DNA from: Kiritimatiellia bacterium
GTDB lineage: Bacteria; Verrucomicrobiota; Kiritimatiellia; RFP12; UBA1067
Assembly (NCBI GenBank): GCA_017514235.1
Contig: JAFWKK010000042.1
Span: forward strand, 1-64,000
Direction of reading: 5' to 3'
Length of the DNA stretch: 64,000 nt
Shown one piece after another: positions 26,986 to 35,875 of this stretch. Numbering within the stretch: position 1 is the stretch's first letter; each line of letters opens with the position of its first letter. The notes beneath the pieces were generated by a model. It saw only the letters and a program-made list of their open reading frames with translations, made no database searches and was not told where the DNA came from. The translations under genes and the position numbers were made by a program.

Positions 26986-28254
26986 ATGAGCAAAGAGCTT
27001 TCAAAGAACTACAAGTGGATTGTGCTGGCGGTTCTTTCCGCGACTTATTTCCTTGCGCAGGGATCGCGGCAGATATTCAATGCCGTGCTCCCTCAGATAA
27101 AGGCTGACTTTGCCGGAGCTGGCTTGAGCGACGCCCAGCTTGGCCTTGTGGGAAGCATGTTCACGCTCGTGTTCGGCCTTGCCATTCCTTTTGGAGGCAT
27201 CCTTGCGGACTTCTTCAGCCGCAAGTGGATGATAGTCATCGGCACGCTGCTCTTTTCCGTCGGCATCTTCACGTCTGGCATGGCATCCGGCGTGGGACTT
27301 CTCGTTGTCGCATACGGCATCGTGAATGCGGCGGGGCAGGCGCTCCTCCCTCCGTCCAACTCGTCGCTCATCGGGCAGTTTCACGTCGAGACGCGGGCGA
27401 CGGCGTTCTCCATATACCAGATCGTCTTCTATGTCGGCATCGTGGTGTGCAGTTGCGTGTCCGGCTGGCTTTCGGGCCTTGGCGCTGGCGGATGGCGAAA
27501 GGCGTTCTTTCTCTTCGGTGCAGTTTCGGCAGCGTGGGCGTTCGCCCTTGTGTTTTTTCTTCGCGACACGCCGCAGCCTTCCTTGGCCAAGGCTGCGGAG
27601 GGCGATCCGGCAGGCGCCCCCTCCGACAGGGCTACGGTCCGCGAGGCTCTTGGAGCGGTCGTGCGCAAACCGTCCGCGCTGCTGCTCATGGCCGGGCTTG
27701 GCTTTTACTTCTACGCCAAATACGGTTTCAACACGTGGATCGTCGCCTATCTCCTGCGCACGTTCCCGTCGCTCTCGCCGGCTGCGGCCGCTTTTCACGC
27801 CGTCTTCTGGTTCTACCTCGGTGCGGTCGTCGGCGTTTTTGCGGGCGGACGCGTTTCAGACCGTTTCGCCGCGTTGCGTCCGCAGGTCAGGTTCGACGTG
27901 AACGTCGCCGGCCTTGCGCTTTGCGTTCCCGGTCTCCTGGTTTCGGCGTTCGCCCCGTCGGCTGCCTTTTGCATCTTCGGCACTGCGTTGCTTGGCTTTG
28001 CGACGGGCGTATACGACTCGAACATCTATGCCTCGCTCTTCGAGGTCGTGAAGCCGCGCTACCGCGCGGCGGCTGTCGGCGTGTTCGGATGCGGCGGCAG
28101 CGTCATCGGGGCATCCGGTCCCGCCGTCCTCGGCTGGATGAACGCGCATTTCTCAATGAGCGCGGGAATCGCCTCGCTCTCGGCGTTTGCCCTTGCCGGT
28201 GCGGCGGCGATCGGCATCGCACGGATCTTCTTTTTTGAAAGGGACAAGGAGTAG
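26986..28254 (+). CDS. MFS transporter (second paralogue)
   Basis: A 422-residue twelve-helix major facilitator permease. Helix 1 is followed by AQGSRQIFNAVLPQIKADF. SDAQLGLVGSMFTLVFGLAI, GGILADFFSRKWMIVIGTLLF and GVYDSNIYASLF parallel the preceding transporter, so the pair arose by tandem duplication. ATG at 26986 is chosen because the promoter lies just upstream; in-frame codons before it lie in or upstream of the promoter. An AAGGAG near its end serves the following gene. Confidence 0.88.
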   Translation: MSKELSKNYKWIVLAVLSATYFLAQGSRQIFNAVLPQIKADFAGAGLSDAQLGLVGSMFTLVFGLAIPFGGILADFFSRKWMIVIGTLLFSVGIFTSGMASGVGLLVVAYGIVNAAGQALLPPSNSSLIGQFHVETRATAFSIYQIVFYVGIVVCSCVSGWLSGLGAGGWRKAFFLFGAVSAAWAFALVFFLRDTPQPSLAKAAEGDPAGAPSDRATVREALGAVVRKPSALLLMAGLGFYFYAKYGFNTWIVAYLLRTFPSLSPAAAAFHAVFWFYLGAVVGVFAGGRVSDRFAALRPQVRFDVNVAGLALCVPGLLVSAFAPSAAFCIFGTALLGFATGVYDSNIYASLFEVVKPRYRAAAVGVFGCGGSVIGASGPAVLGWMNAHFSMSAGIASLSAFALAGAAAIGIARIFFFERDKE

Positions 28255-28257
28255 CCT

Positions 28258-31200
28258 TTGAGCAACGGAACCACCTTCGCCAATGCTGCGGCGGTAAACT
28301 TGTGCGGAAGAACCGTTGCGGCGTGTGCAGCGGCCGCTGCGCTTTCGTTTTGCGCACATGCCGAAAGAATCGTGCTGTTCGGCGAGACGGGGCTTGTGGA
28401 GGAGCGTTCTGCCGCGCTTGCGGAACTGGTGCCGTGGACGGCGCCGAACGCGGCGCTCAAACTCACGGACGAGAAGGTCGAACATCTCGGCGACGGAGCG
28501 TACGCCGTCACGCGCACGGTGAAGAACGCCAGCGGAGAACCGGTGACGTTCAAGGACGAGCTGCGGGTGCGCGACTGCTTCGCGGCGGATCGCTACCTGA
28601 TACCATGCGTCAACTACAACGGCAACAAGTTCGGCGCGCTGAAGACGCCGAAGGGGTTGTCCTGCGAAGGGCAGCCGTGGGTGTTCTCGTACGAACGCAC
28701 TGGCGTCCCGAGCTGCACCTTGACTGAAAACGGTTCTGTCGGCATCGCCGTCTTTGCCGCGAACGACACCAAGGAGTCGCTGGTCAGCGCGTGTTCGCTG
28801 GAGCTCAAGGAAGGGCGCTACGAGCACGTGATATGCCGTCCCGTCACCGAAGCGCCGTACACCTACGAATCGAAGGGCGTGTTCGGTCCGCGCCACGACG
28901 CTTACGTTACGCTCGGCGCGGGCGAGACGTTCACGGCGAAGAGTCATGTGTGCGTCTGCCGTCCGAAGTGGACGGGCTATGCGTATGCCGCGCTCATCGA
29001 CCATGCGCTCAGGTTGCTCGATCCTCGGCTGAAGCCGTGCCTGACGGACGGAGAAGTGTTCGATCTTGGCATACGCTACATCCATTCCTTGCTCTATCTT
29101 TACAGAGGCAAATGGCTCGTGAACGAACATGTCACGAACCGAATGGCTCACGATTGCGCGGCGATGCGCATCACGCGCGAGGAGATGGCCGAGCGCATGA
29201 AGTGGGAGTACTGGACGGATCTCGGCACGTTCTGCCAGACGTTCGAGGTCGGCTGGGCGGGGCAGAACTTCCTGAATGCGCGGATGCTCGCGGTCAAGGC
29301 GTTCGCAACTGGAGACGGTGCGCTTCTTGAAAAGGCGGTCGGAGTGTTCGACGCCTTTGTCGCCACGCAGCATCCGAGCGGGCTCCTCCACACCTGCTAC
29401 AACTACAACTTTGACGCCGACCGTGTCGAACGCCGTCCGGCAGACGCCTGCAACATGGGCTGGGCCGCGGCGGAGGCGGTGCGGATGAAGCGGCTCCTTG
29501 CGGCGCATGGAACGGACAAGGCCGAATACGTCAAGTTCGCGCGCGGCATCTGCGACTTCTTCGTAGAGCACTGGTCGGACGAGTGGGGCTTCGGAAAGAG
29601 CTGGCGCGTGGACGGGCGGCCCGCCGCAAGCGCCGGGACTATTGGCGGTTTCCTCATTCCGGCGCTTGTCGAGCTGTACGGCGAGACGAAGGAGCGCAAG
29701 TATCTCGATGCTGCGCTGAGGGCGAGCGACTTCTACTTCAAGCGAGACCTTGACCGCTTCGAGTGCACTGCAGGCGCCATAGACTGCCATTGCATCGACA
29801 AGGAGACGGCCTGGCCGTTCCTGAACGGCTCGCTTTCGCTCTATCGCATCACGGGTGACGCGAAGCACCTGGAGCGCGCGGAAAAGGCGGCGGCGTATTT
29901 CACGAGCTGGATGTTCTTCTTCGACGGCGTGTACGGGGCGGAGACGGACATCGCAAGGCACGACTGGCACATGACGGGCGGAACGGCGGTGAGCGCCGAG
30001 CATCATGGAATCGATTCGTGGGGGTCGATCGCAGTGCCAGATCTCGAAGAGCTCTCCAGCCTGACGGGCGACGCAAAGTGGCGGCGAATCGCGGGTCTCA
30101 TGTGGGCGAACGCCATGCAGTGCATAACGACGCGCCTCGGCGAGTTCTACCATGGCCAGCAGCGTCCGATCGGTTCGCAAAGCGAGGCGTGCTTCCAGGC
30201 GCGGTTCACGAAGTACCGGCCTGTGATCGAAGCGGGGTACATGAGCGACATACTTGCGCCGTGGCCGAGCGCGTTCCGCATGTGGACGGTGGAGCGGCGC
30301 AGGCAACAGGGGAAAACCTTCGCTTCCTCCGCAACGCCGCTCGCCGCCGAGCAGAACGGCAGCCAGAAGAAGCGGTATGTGATAACAGTCGAAGGCACCA
30401 ACTGCTGGTCTCGGCTTGCCGGGCGGGCAGCCGACATGTCGCCTACGCCCTGCGAGGCGCTTCCGGTCGTGCCGCCTGCGGGCGCAACGCTTGAGCCGGT
30501 AGGCGACCAGCATATCGTGCTGAAGGACGCGGACGGACGCCCGCTCTGCTACTACCATCTCGTCACGGACCGCTGGGTGCCGGCGGACAAGGTGAAGGTC
30601 GGCAAAGGCTTTGGCACGGTGGCATGGAGCGTGCTTGCGGCGTACTTCCTGCTGATGGCGGGCATGGCATGGCACTTCATACGCAAGAAGAAGCGCGCCG
30701 ACGACTACTTCACCGGCGGCGGCAAGATACCGTGGTACGTGGCTGGCATGAGCATCTTCGCCACGATGCTTTCGTCCATTTCGTTCCTCGCGGTGCCGGC
30801 GCAGTTCTATATCTCCGACTGGCGGTACTTCCCGATGACGTTCGGCATCTTCGCCCTTGCGCCTGTTGTGATATGCTTCTACCTGCCGTTCTTCAGGCGC
30901 CTGAAGGTCGCAAGCGCCTACGAGTACCTCGAGCGCCGCTTCAACGCCGCAGTGCGCCTGTTCGCGTCAGGCGCATACGTGGTGTTCATGATTTCGCGCG
31001 TGGCGATAGTGACGCTCCTGCCGTCGCTCGCGCTCAACGCCATGACAGGTGTCTCTATCGACGGCTGCATACTCGTGTGCGGCACGGCGACAATCCTGTA
31101 CTGCGCGTTCGGCGGGTTCGAGGCTGTTGTGTGGAGCGACTTCGTGCAGGGCATCGTGCTGGTCTCCGGTGCGCTCGCCATATTCTTCGCGCTTGTGCAC

Positions 31201-32118
31201 GGAACGGACGGCGGAATCGCCGGGGCGTGGTCGCTCGCATCCTCCCACGGAAAGACGACGCTCATAGACCTCAGGTTCCTCTCCACCGAGCCGGTGCTGT
31301 GGGTGGTGCTTGTGCTGGCCGTGATCGAGAACCTCTCGTCCTACACTAGCGACCAGTGCGTGATCCAGCGCTACCTGTCCGTCAAGGACGAGAAGTCCGC
31401 CGCGCGCTCCATCTGGTTCAACGGCGTGTTCACCGTTGCGGTGAGCGCTGTCTTCAGCGCGATCGGCACTGCGCTCTGGACGTACTACCGGTCGCACCCG
31501 GAGATGCTGGACCCGTCGCTTCCGAAGGCGGACAGCATATTGCCGTACTTCATCGTGTCGGGGCTGCCGCCCGCGCTCGCCGGACTTGTCGCCGCGGCGC
31601 TCTTCGCGGCCACGATATCGACGCTCTCCGCCAACCTCTCCAGCGCGGCGACTGCGCTCACCGCGGACTTCGTGCTGAAGTTCCGCCCGTCCACGCCGCC
31701 GGACGCGCAGATGCGTTGGGGGCGCGCCTTCACCTTCGCCGCGGGCGTGCTGGGCGTTGCGGCGGCACTCGTCCTGGCGCACACCGAGACGCGTTCGCTC
31801 TTCGACAAGTTCAAGGAGTTCATCTCGGTGCTGACAGCCGGTCTTGCGGGGCTTTTCTTCCTTGGCGTGTTCGTCCGTCGCGTTGGCGGACGCGCGGCTG
31901 TCGCCGGGCTTGTGATCAACTATGTCGTCTGCTTCGCGCTCAGGTACGCGCCGCTGCCGTTCGAGCGTCCCCACGTCTTTCTTGTGGGCGGAATCGGCTT
32001 CACGCTCTGCGTCTTGTCGGCCTGGCTGCTGTCGTTCGTGGTTCCAGAGCGCGGTCGCGACCTCTCCGGCTTGACTATCGCAACGCTGAAAAGAGACCGT
32101 GACAAAGACGGGGACTGA
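28258..32118 (+). CDS. Fusion: periplasmic six-hairpin-glycosidase-like domain plus sodium:solute symporter
   Basis: A 1286-residue protein with two unrelated parts. Residues 1-34 are a signal peptide (TVAACAAAAALSFCAHA). Residues of about 35-260 form a beta-sandwich, and about 270-680 a helical repeat domain of the alpha/alpha-toroid kind (HPSGLLHTCYNYNFDADR, DACNMGWAAAEAVRMKRLL, FLNGSLSLYRITGDAKHLERAEKAAAYF). A linker leads to residues of about 785-1270, a sodium:solute symporter (SSS) with DYFTGGGKIPWYVAGMSIFATMLSSISFLAVPA and later ENLSSYTSDQCVIQRYLSVKDEKSA. SSS proteins have an external N terminus, so the hydrolase-like domain would face the periplasm. Start TTG is supported by AAGGAG 6 bases upstream. 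The sugar specificity is unknown. Confidence 0.85.
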   Translation: MSNGTTFANAAAVNLCGRTVAACAAAAALSFCAHAERIVLFGETGLVEERSAALAELVPWTAPNAALKLTDEKVEHLGDGAYAVTRTVKNASGEPVTFKDELRVRDCFAADRYLIPCVNYNGNKFGALKTPKGLSCEGQPWVFSYERTGVPSCTLTENGSVGIAVFAANDTKESLVSACSLELKEGRYEHVICRPVTEAPYTYESKGVFGPRHDAYVTLGAGETFTAKSHVCVCRPKWTGYAYAALIDHALRLLDPRLKPCLTDGEVFDLGIRYIHSLLYLYRGKWLVNEHVTNRMAHDCAAMRITREEMAERMKWEYWTDLGTFCQTFEVGWAGQNFLNARMLAVKAFATGDGALLEKAVGVFDAFVATQHPSGLLHTCYNYNFDADRVERRPADACNMGWAAAEAVRMKRLLAAHGTDKAEYVKFARGICDFFVEHWSDEWGFGKSWRVDGRPAASAGTIGGFLIPALVELYGETKERKYLDAALRASDFYFKRDLDRFECTAGAIDCHCIDKETAWPFLNGSLSLYRITGDAKHLERAEKAAAYFTSWMFFFDGVYGAETDIARHDWHMTGGTAVSAEHHGIDSWGSIAVPDLEELSSLTGDAKWRRIAGLMWANAMQCITTRLGEFYHGQQRPIGSQSEACFQARFTKYRPVIEAGYMSDILAPWPSAFRMWTVERRRQQGKTFASSATPLAAEQNGSQKKRYVITVEGTNCWSRLAGRAADMSPTPCEALPVVPPAGATLEPVGDQHIVLKDADGRPLCYYHLVTDRWVPADKVKVGKGFGTVAWSVLAAYFLLMAGMAWHFIRKKKRADDYFTGGGKIPWYVAGMSIFATMLSSISFLAVPAQFYISDWRYFPMTFGIFALAPVVICFYLPFFRRLKVASAYEYLERRFNAAVRLFASGAYVVFMISRVAIVTLLPSLALNAMTGVSIDGCILVCGTATILYCAFGGFEAVVWSDFVQGIVLVSGALAIFFALVHGTDGGIAGAWSLASSHGKTTLIDLRFLSTEPVLWVVLVLAVIENLSSYTSDQCVIQRYLSVKDEKSAARSIWFNGVFTVAVSAVFSAIGTALWTYYRSHPEMLDPSLPKADSILPYFIVSGLPPALAGLVAAALFAATISTLSANLSSAATALTADFVLKFRPSTPPDAQMRWGRAFTFAAGVLGVAAALVLAHTETRSLFDKFKEFISVLTAGLAGLFFLGVFVRRVGGRAAVAGLVINYVVCFALRYAPLPFERPHVFLVGGIGFTLCVLSAWLLSFVVPERGRDLSGLTIATLKRDRDKDGD

Positions 32119-32127
32119 TGCGAATTA

Positions 32128-32136
32128 TGGTATAAT
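32128..32136 (+). promoter_or_regulatory. Extended -10 promoter for the HTH-cupin-ligase gene
   Basis: TTATGGTATAATATAC pattern with TATAAT at 32131-32136. The ATG at 32162 follows after 25 bases, giving a leader of about 18 bases without a strong ribosome-binding site. Confidence 0.75.
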
Positions 32137-32161
32137 ATACGGAAAACTTGGAATCACAGCG

Positions 32162-34447
32162 ATGAGCGAAGACAGCAATGCTAATCTGAGCGAGATGGCC
32201 GCGCGCATCAGGGAGATGCGCGAGATAATCGGCTATTCAGTGGAACAGATGGCCGAGAAGACGGAGGTCTCGGTCGCAGAATACGAGGCGGTCGAGGCCG
32301 GCCGCCGCGACCCGACGTTCAATTTCCTCCACCAGTGCGCCATAACTTTCGGCGTCGACATAAACGCGCTCCTGAAGGGGCATAGCGCCCACCTCTCGGG
32401 CTACGAGGTGACGCGGGCGGGGCAGGGTCCGCTTACAGCGCACGAGTCGCACATGGACATCCGCAACCAGGCGGCCATGTTCCGCCACCGCCTTGGCACG
32501 CCTTATTGGGTCACGTACAAGTACGATCCTGAGCTGCTCGAGAAGCCGATACAGACCACGACCCACGCCGGGCAGGAGTTCGACATCGTGCTGAAAGGCT
32601 CGATGAAGGTTCGTGTAGGAGAGCACGTCGAGGAGCTTAACGAAGGCGATTCCATCTACTACCGCTCGTCTACGCCGCACGGCATGGCGGCGACCGACCC
32701 CGCCGGGGTGACGTTCCTCGCGATGGTGATGGCTGGAGAGGACGGCGACAGCCACCTCGGCCTTGAGACGGTGCGCCCCCGCCACGAGAAGGTGCCGCTC
32801 GTCGTGGACCGGTTCGTCGAGTGCGAGGAGAACGAGTCCGGACATCTCGAGCACGTCCGCTTCAAGAACATCGAGCGTTTCAATTTCGCCTATGACGTGG
32901 TGGACGCGATTGCCGCGAAATACCCCGACAAGCTTGCCCTGCTTCACGTGAGCGACCATCTCACGGAACGCCGCTTCACGTTCCGCGAGATCAGCGAGAT
33001 GTCGAACCAGATGGCGAACTACTTCCGTTCCGTCGGCATCGGCCGCGGCGACAAGGTGATGTTCATTCTGAAGCGCCACTACCAGTACTGGCCGGCTGTG
33101 CTTGCGCTCCACAAGGTCGGCGCGGTGGTCATACCGGCGGTGAGCCAGCTGAAGGACCACGACCTCGTCTACCGCTTCAGGTCGGCGGACGTGAAGGCCC
33201 TTGTCTGCACGGCCGACGGCGACGTCGCGCACGAGGCGGAGCTCGCCGAGGCGGAGCTGGCGAAGGAGGACCATGGCCGCGCTCCCCTGATCAAGATGGT
33301 CGTGAACGGCGACCGCGAGGGATGGCGCAGCTTCGACAAGGAGTACGTCGGCTTTTCGCGCGTGTACGGGCGCGGACCGGACGCGCCCGGCGGCAAGGAC
33401 CCGATGCTCATGTTCTTCACCTCCGGCACCACTGGCTACCCGAAGATGGCGCTGCACTGCCATCTCTACGGCCTAGGCCACTTCGTGACCGCCAAGTACT
33501 GGCATCAGGTGGAGCGCGACGGGTTGCACTTCACGATTTCCGAGACGGGCTGGGCGAAGGCGAGCTGGGGCAAGCTGTACGGCCAGTGGATGTGCGAGGG
33601 CGCGCTGTTCGTCTACGACTTCGACCGCTTCCACGCCGAGACGATCCTGCCGATGTTCGCGAAGTACCGAATAACCACGTTCTGCGCTCCGCCTACGATG
33701 TACCGCATGCTGATAAAGGAGGACATCTCGAAGTACGACTTCTCGTCCGTCAGGCATGCGACGACTGCCGGCGAGGCGCTTAACCCCGAGGTGTTCACGC
33801 AGTTCAAGCGCGCCACGGGCCTTTCCATCTACGAGGGCTTCGGCCAGACCGAGACCACGTGCGCGCTCGGAACGCTCCTTGGCGACGAGATAAAGCCCGG
33901 CGCGATGGGCAAGCCGGTTCCCGACTACGGCATCGACCTCGTGGACGCCGAGGGGCATTCCGTCCCGGCAGGCGAGCACGGCGAGATCGTCGTCAGGACG
34001 CCGCGTTCCGCGCCGCACCCCGGCATCTTCATCGGCTACTACAAGGACGAGGAGAAGACCGCAGAGGCTTGGCGGAACGGCTGCTACCACACGGGCGACG
34101 TCGCCTGGAAGGACGAGGACGGCTACTACCACTACGTCGGCCGCGCCGACGACGTCATAAAGTCGTCAGGCTACCGCATCGGACCGTTCGAGATAGAGAA
34201 CGTCATCATGGAGCTTCCGTATGTCGTCGAGTGCGGCGTCTCCGCCGCGCCGGACCCCGTGCGCGGACAGGTGGTGAAGGCCACCATCAAGCTCGTCAAG
34301 GGCAAGGAGGGCACCGAGGAGCTCAAGAAGGAGATCCAGGATTACGTCAAGACCCATACCGCCCCATACAAGTATCCGCGCATCGTCGTCTTCCGCGACG
34401 AGCTTCCGAAGACGGTGAGCGGGAAAATACAGAGGAACCTGCTCTGA
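32162..34447 (+). CDS. Fusion: XRE-type HTH + cupin + AMP-forming acyl-CoA synthetase
   Basis: A 761-residue protein. Residues of about 8-75 form an XRE-type helix-turn-helix (IREMREIIGYSVEQMAEKT, VSVAEYEAVEAGRRDP). Residues of about 130-190 are a cupin (HAGQEFDIVLKGSMKVRVGE, LNEGDSIYYRSSTPHG). Residues of about 235-760 are an acyl-adenylate-forming enzyme with the P-loop MFFTSGTTGYPKM near 417, YEGFGQTETT, YHTGDVAWKDEDGYYHYVGR, DDVIKSSGYRIGPFEIE and the catalytic lysine in KTVSGKIQRNLL. XRE-cupin regulators sense small ligands; the ligase activates a carboxylic acid as AMP ester and CoA thioester. The acid is unknown. The promoter places the start at ATG 32162. Confidence 0.88.
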   Translation: MSEDSNANLSEMAARIREMREIIGYSVEQMAEKTEVSVAEYEAVEAGRRDPTFNFLHQCAITFGVDINALLKGHSAHLSGYEVTRAGQGPLTAHESHMDIRNQAAMFRHRLGTPYWVTYKYDPELLEKPIQTTTHAGQEFDIVLKGSMKVRVGEHVEELNEGDSIYYRSSTPHGMAATDPAGVTFLAMVMAGEDGDSHLGLETVRPRHEKVPLVVDRFVECEENESGHLEHVRFKNIERFNFAYDVVDAIAAKYPDKLALLHVSDHLTERRFTFREISEMSNQMANYFRSVGIGRGDKVMFILKRHYQYWPAVLALHKVGAVVIPAVSQLKDHDLVYRFRSADVKALVCTADGDVAHEAELAEAELAKEDHGRAPLIKMVVNGDREGWRSFDKEYVGFSRVYGRGPDAPGGKDPMLMFFTSGTTGYPKMALHCHLYGLGHFVTAKYWHQVERDGLHFTISETGWAKASWGKLYGQWMCEGALFVYDFDRFHAETILPMFAKYRITTFCAPPTMYRMLIKEDISKYDFSSVRHATTAGEALNPEVFTQFKRATGLSIYEGFGQTETTCALGTLLGDEIKPGAMGKPVPDYGIDLVDAEGHSVPAGEHGEIVVRTPRSAPHPGIFIGYYKDEEKTAEAWRNGCYHTGDVAWKDEDGYYHYVGRADDVIKSSGYRIGPFEIENVIMELPYVVECGVSAAPDPVRGQVVKATIKLVKGKEGTEELKKEIQDYVKTHTAPYKYPRIVVFRDELPKTVSGKIQRNLL

Positions 34448-35226
34448 TGATAAGGTGTCAGCTGCTCATAGGACTTGCGCTTCTAGTCGGCGTTGCCGTC
34501 GGCTACTTCATGCGCGGCGAACGCGCCCCCGCCGAGGCCCCGGCAGCTGTCACCGCTGCGCCCGCCAGACGACGCGGACCGGTCGCTGACGAAGGCCACA
34601 AGGCGAGCGTCGCCGCCCTCCGCCGCCGGATAGCCGAGCTGGAGCGTCGGCTTGCGGAGAAGGGCGTCAACATGTCGAACGCCGTAGCCGAGGTGGCTAG
34701 GCTTGTCCCGGAGGGGCGCGACCGCCGCGACCCGCGCGCTTGGCTGGAGAACCTGCGCAAGATCGACCCGGAGCGCTACGCGCAGATGACCAACCGGTTC
34801 GCCCGCTGGCGCCGGAACCGTGCCGAGCACGCACGTTCTGCGATCGACTTTCTCTCGTCCGTAGACACCTCGCAAATGAGTCCTGAGGCGCAGAAGACCC
34901 ATGCGGACCTCCAGAACCTTATAGCTCGCCGCGAAGAGCTTGAGGAGCGGCTCCACAGGGAGGACCTGTCGGCAGAGGAGCGCGAACGGCTCTTTCATGA
35001 GATGCGCCAGACGCATGGCGAGATGATGCGCCTGAACGGCGAGGAGCGGCGCAACCTCATTGCTGAGACCGCGAGGGTCCTTGGCTTCGAGGGCGACGAC
35101 GCAAAGGACGTTGCCGCGACCATACAGGACGTGATACAGGCAACCAGCTCGGGCTTCGGTCCTCCGCACGGGCGCCGCGGCGGCCGTGCGCCTGAACGTC
35201 CGCCGGAGCCTCCTCCGCAGAACTGA
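34447..35226 (+). CDS. Membrane-anchored coiled-coil protein, function unknown
   Basis: A 259-residue protein not assigned to a family. One N-terminal membrane segment (LLIGLALLVGVAVGYFM) is followed by a Pro/Ala-rich linker and a long, charged helical region rich in Arg and Glu (VAALRRRIAELERRLAEKG; ARREELEERLHREDLSAEERERLFHEM). It ends in a Gly/Arg/Pro-rich tail. Its topology suggests an inner-membrane protein with a periplasmic coiled coil; the body is somewhat reminiscent of Spy/CpxP-like chaperones. The start shares a base with the ligase stop (TGATG); tmk follows after 13 bases. Confidence 0.6.
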   Translation: MIRCQLLIGLALLVGVAVGYFMRGERAPAEAPAAVTAAPARRRGPVADEGHKASVAALRRRIAELERRLAEKGVNMSNAVAEVARLVPEGRDRRDPRAWLENLRKIDPERYAQMTNRFARWRRNRAEHARSAIDFLSSVDTSQMSPEAQKTHADLQNLIARREELEERLHREDLSAEERERLFHEMRQTHGEMMRLNGEERRNLIAETARVLGFEGDDAKDVAATIQDVIQATSSGFGPPHGRRGGRAPERPPEPPPQN

Positions 35227-35239
35227 CGCGGGTAAGGGC

Positions 35240-35875
35240 ATGTCACGCGGCAGGTTCATAACTTTCGAGGGCGGCGAGGGCTGCGGCAAGTCGACGCAGG
35301 CGCACAGGCTTCGAGACGTGCTTCAGCGGCGCGGCATCCAGACGCTGCTGACACGGGAGCCGGGCGGAACGCCGCTAGCCGAGGAGATTCGCCGGCTCAT
35401 TAAGGATCGCTCAGGAGAGGCGCCGTGCGACGTAAGCGAATTGCTTCTGTTCCTGTCAGCCAGGGCGCAGCTCGTGCGGCGCGTGATACGCCCCGCACTT
35501 GAGGCTGGCACGTGGGTGGTCTCAGACCGGTTCAGCGATTCGACTCTGGCCTACCAGGGCTACGGGCGCGGCCTGCCGCTGGACGAGGTGCGCCGCGCCA
35601 ACAACCTTGCCTGCGGCGGGCTCTCGCCGGACCTGACGCTGCTTCTTGACGTCGCTCCCGAAGTCGCCCGTGCGCGGCGGCTCGGACGCGAGGCCGCCAC
35701 CAACACTTCGGCCGACAGGATCGAGTGCGCCGGCGAAGATTTTCATGCAAGGTTGCGCGACGGTTTTGCGGAACTTGCAGCGGCGGAGCCGGACCGCATA
35801 AAGGTGGTGGATGCGGACGGACCGGCCGACGAGGTGTGGGAGCGGATATGGAACCTGGTGCAGCCTTTGACCTGA
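35240..35875 (+). CDS. tmk: Thymidylate kinase
   Basis: Phosphorylates dTMP to dTDP for DNA synthesis. The 211-residue protein has the P-loop FEGGEGCGKSTQAHRL at the N terminus, the LTREPGGTPLAEEIRRL segment, the DRFSDSTLAYQGYGRGL signature (residues of about 95-110), and LLLDVAPEVARAR before the lid. The start at ATG 35240 gives the normal length. The end overlaps the start of the delta-prime gene by 28 bases; tmk-holB pairing is common in bacteria. Confidence 0.94.
   Translation: MSRGRFITFEGGEGCGKSTQAHRLRDVLQRRGIQTLLTREPGGTPLAEEIRRLIKDRSGEAPCDVSELLLFLSARAQLVRRVIRPALEAGTWVVSDRFSDSTLAYQGYGRGLPLDEVRRANNLACGGLSPDLTLLLDVAPEVARARRLGREAATNTSADRIECAGEDFHARLRDGFAELAAAEPDRIKVVDADGPADEVWERIWNLVQPLT

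Noticed and set aside
28153..30675. 840-residue open frame on the - strand
   Set aside because: It lies fully opposite the well-supported hydrolase-symporter gene, has Arg/His-rich shadow composition and no recognisable motif; a GC-rich codon artefact.
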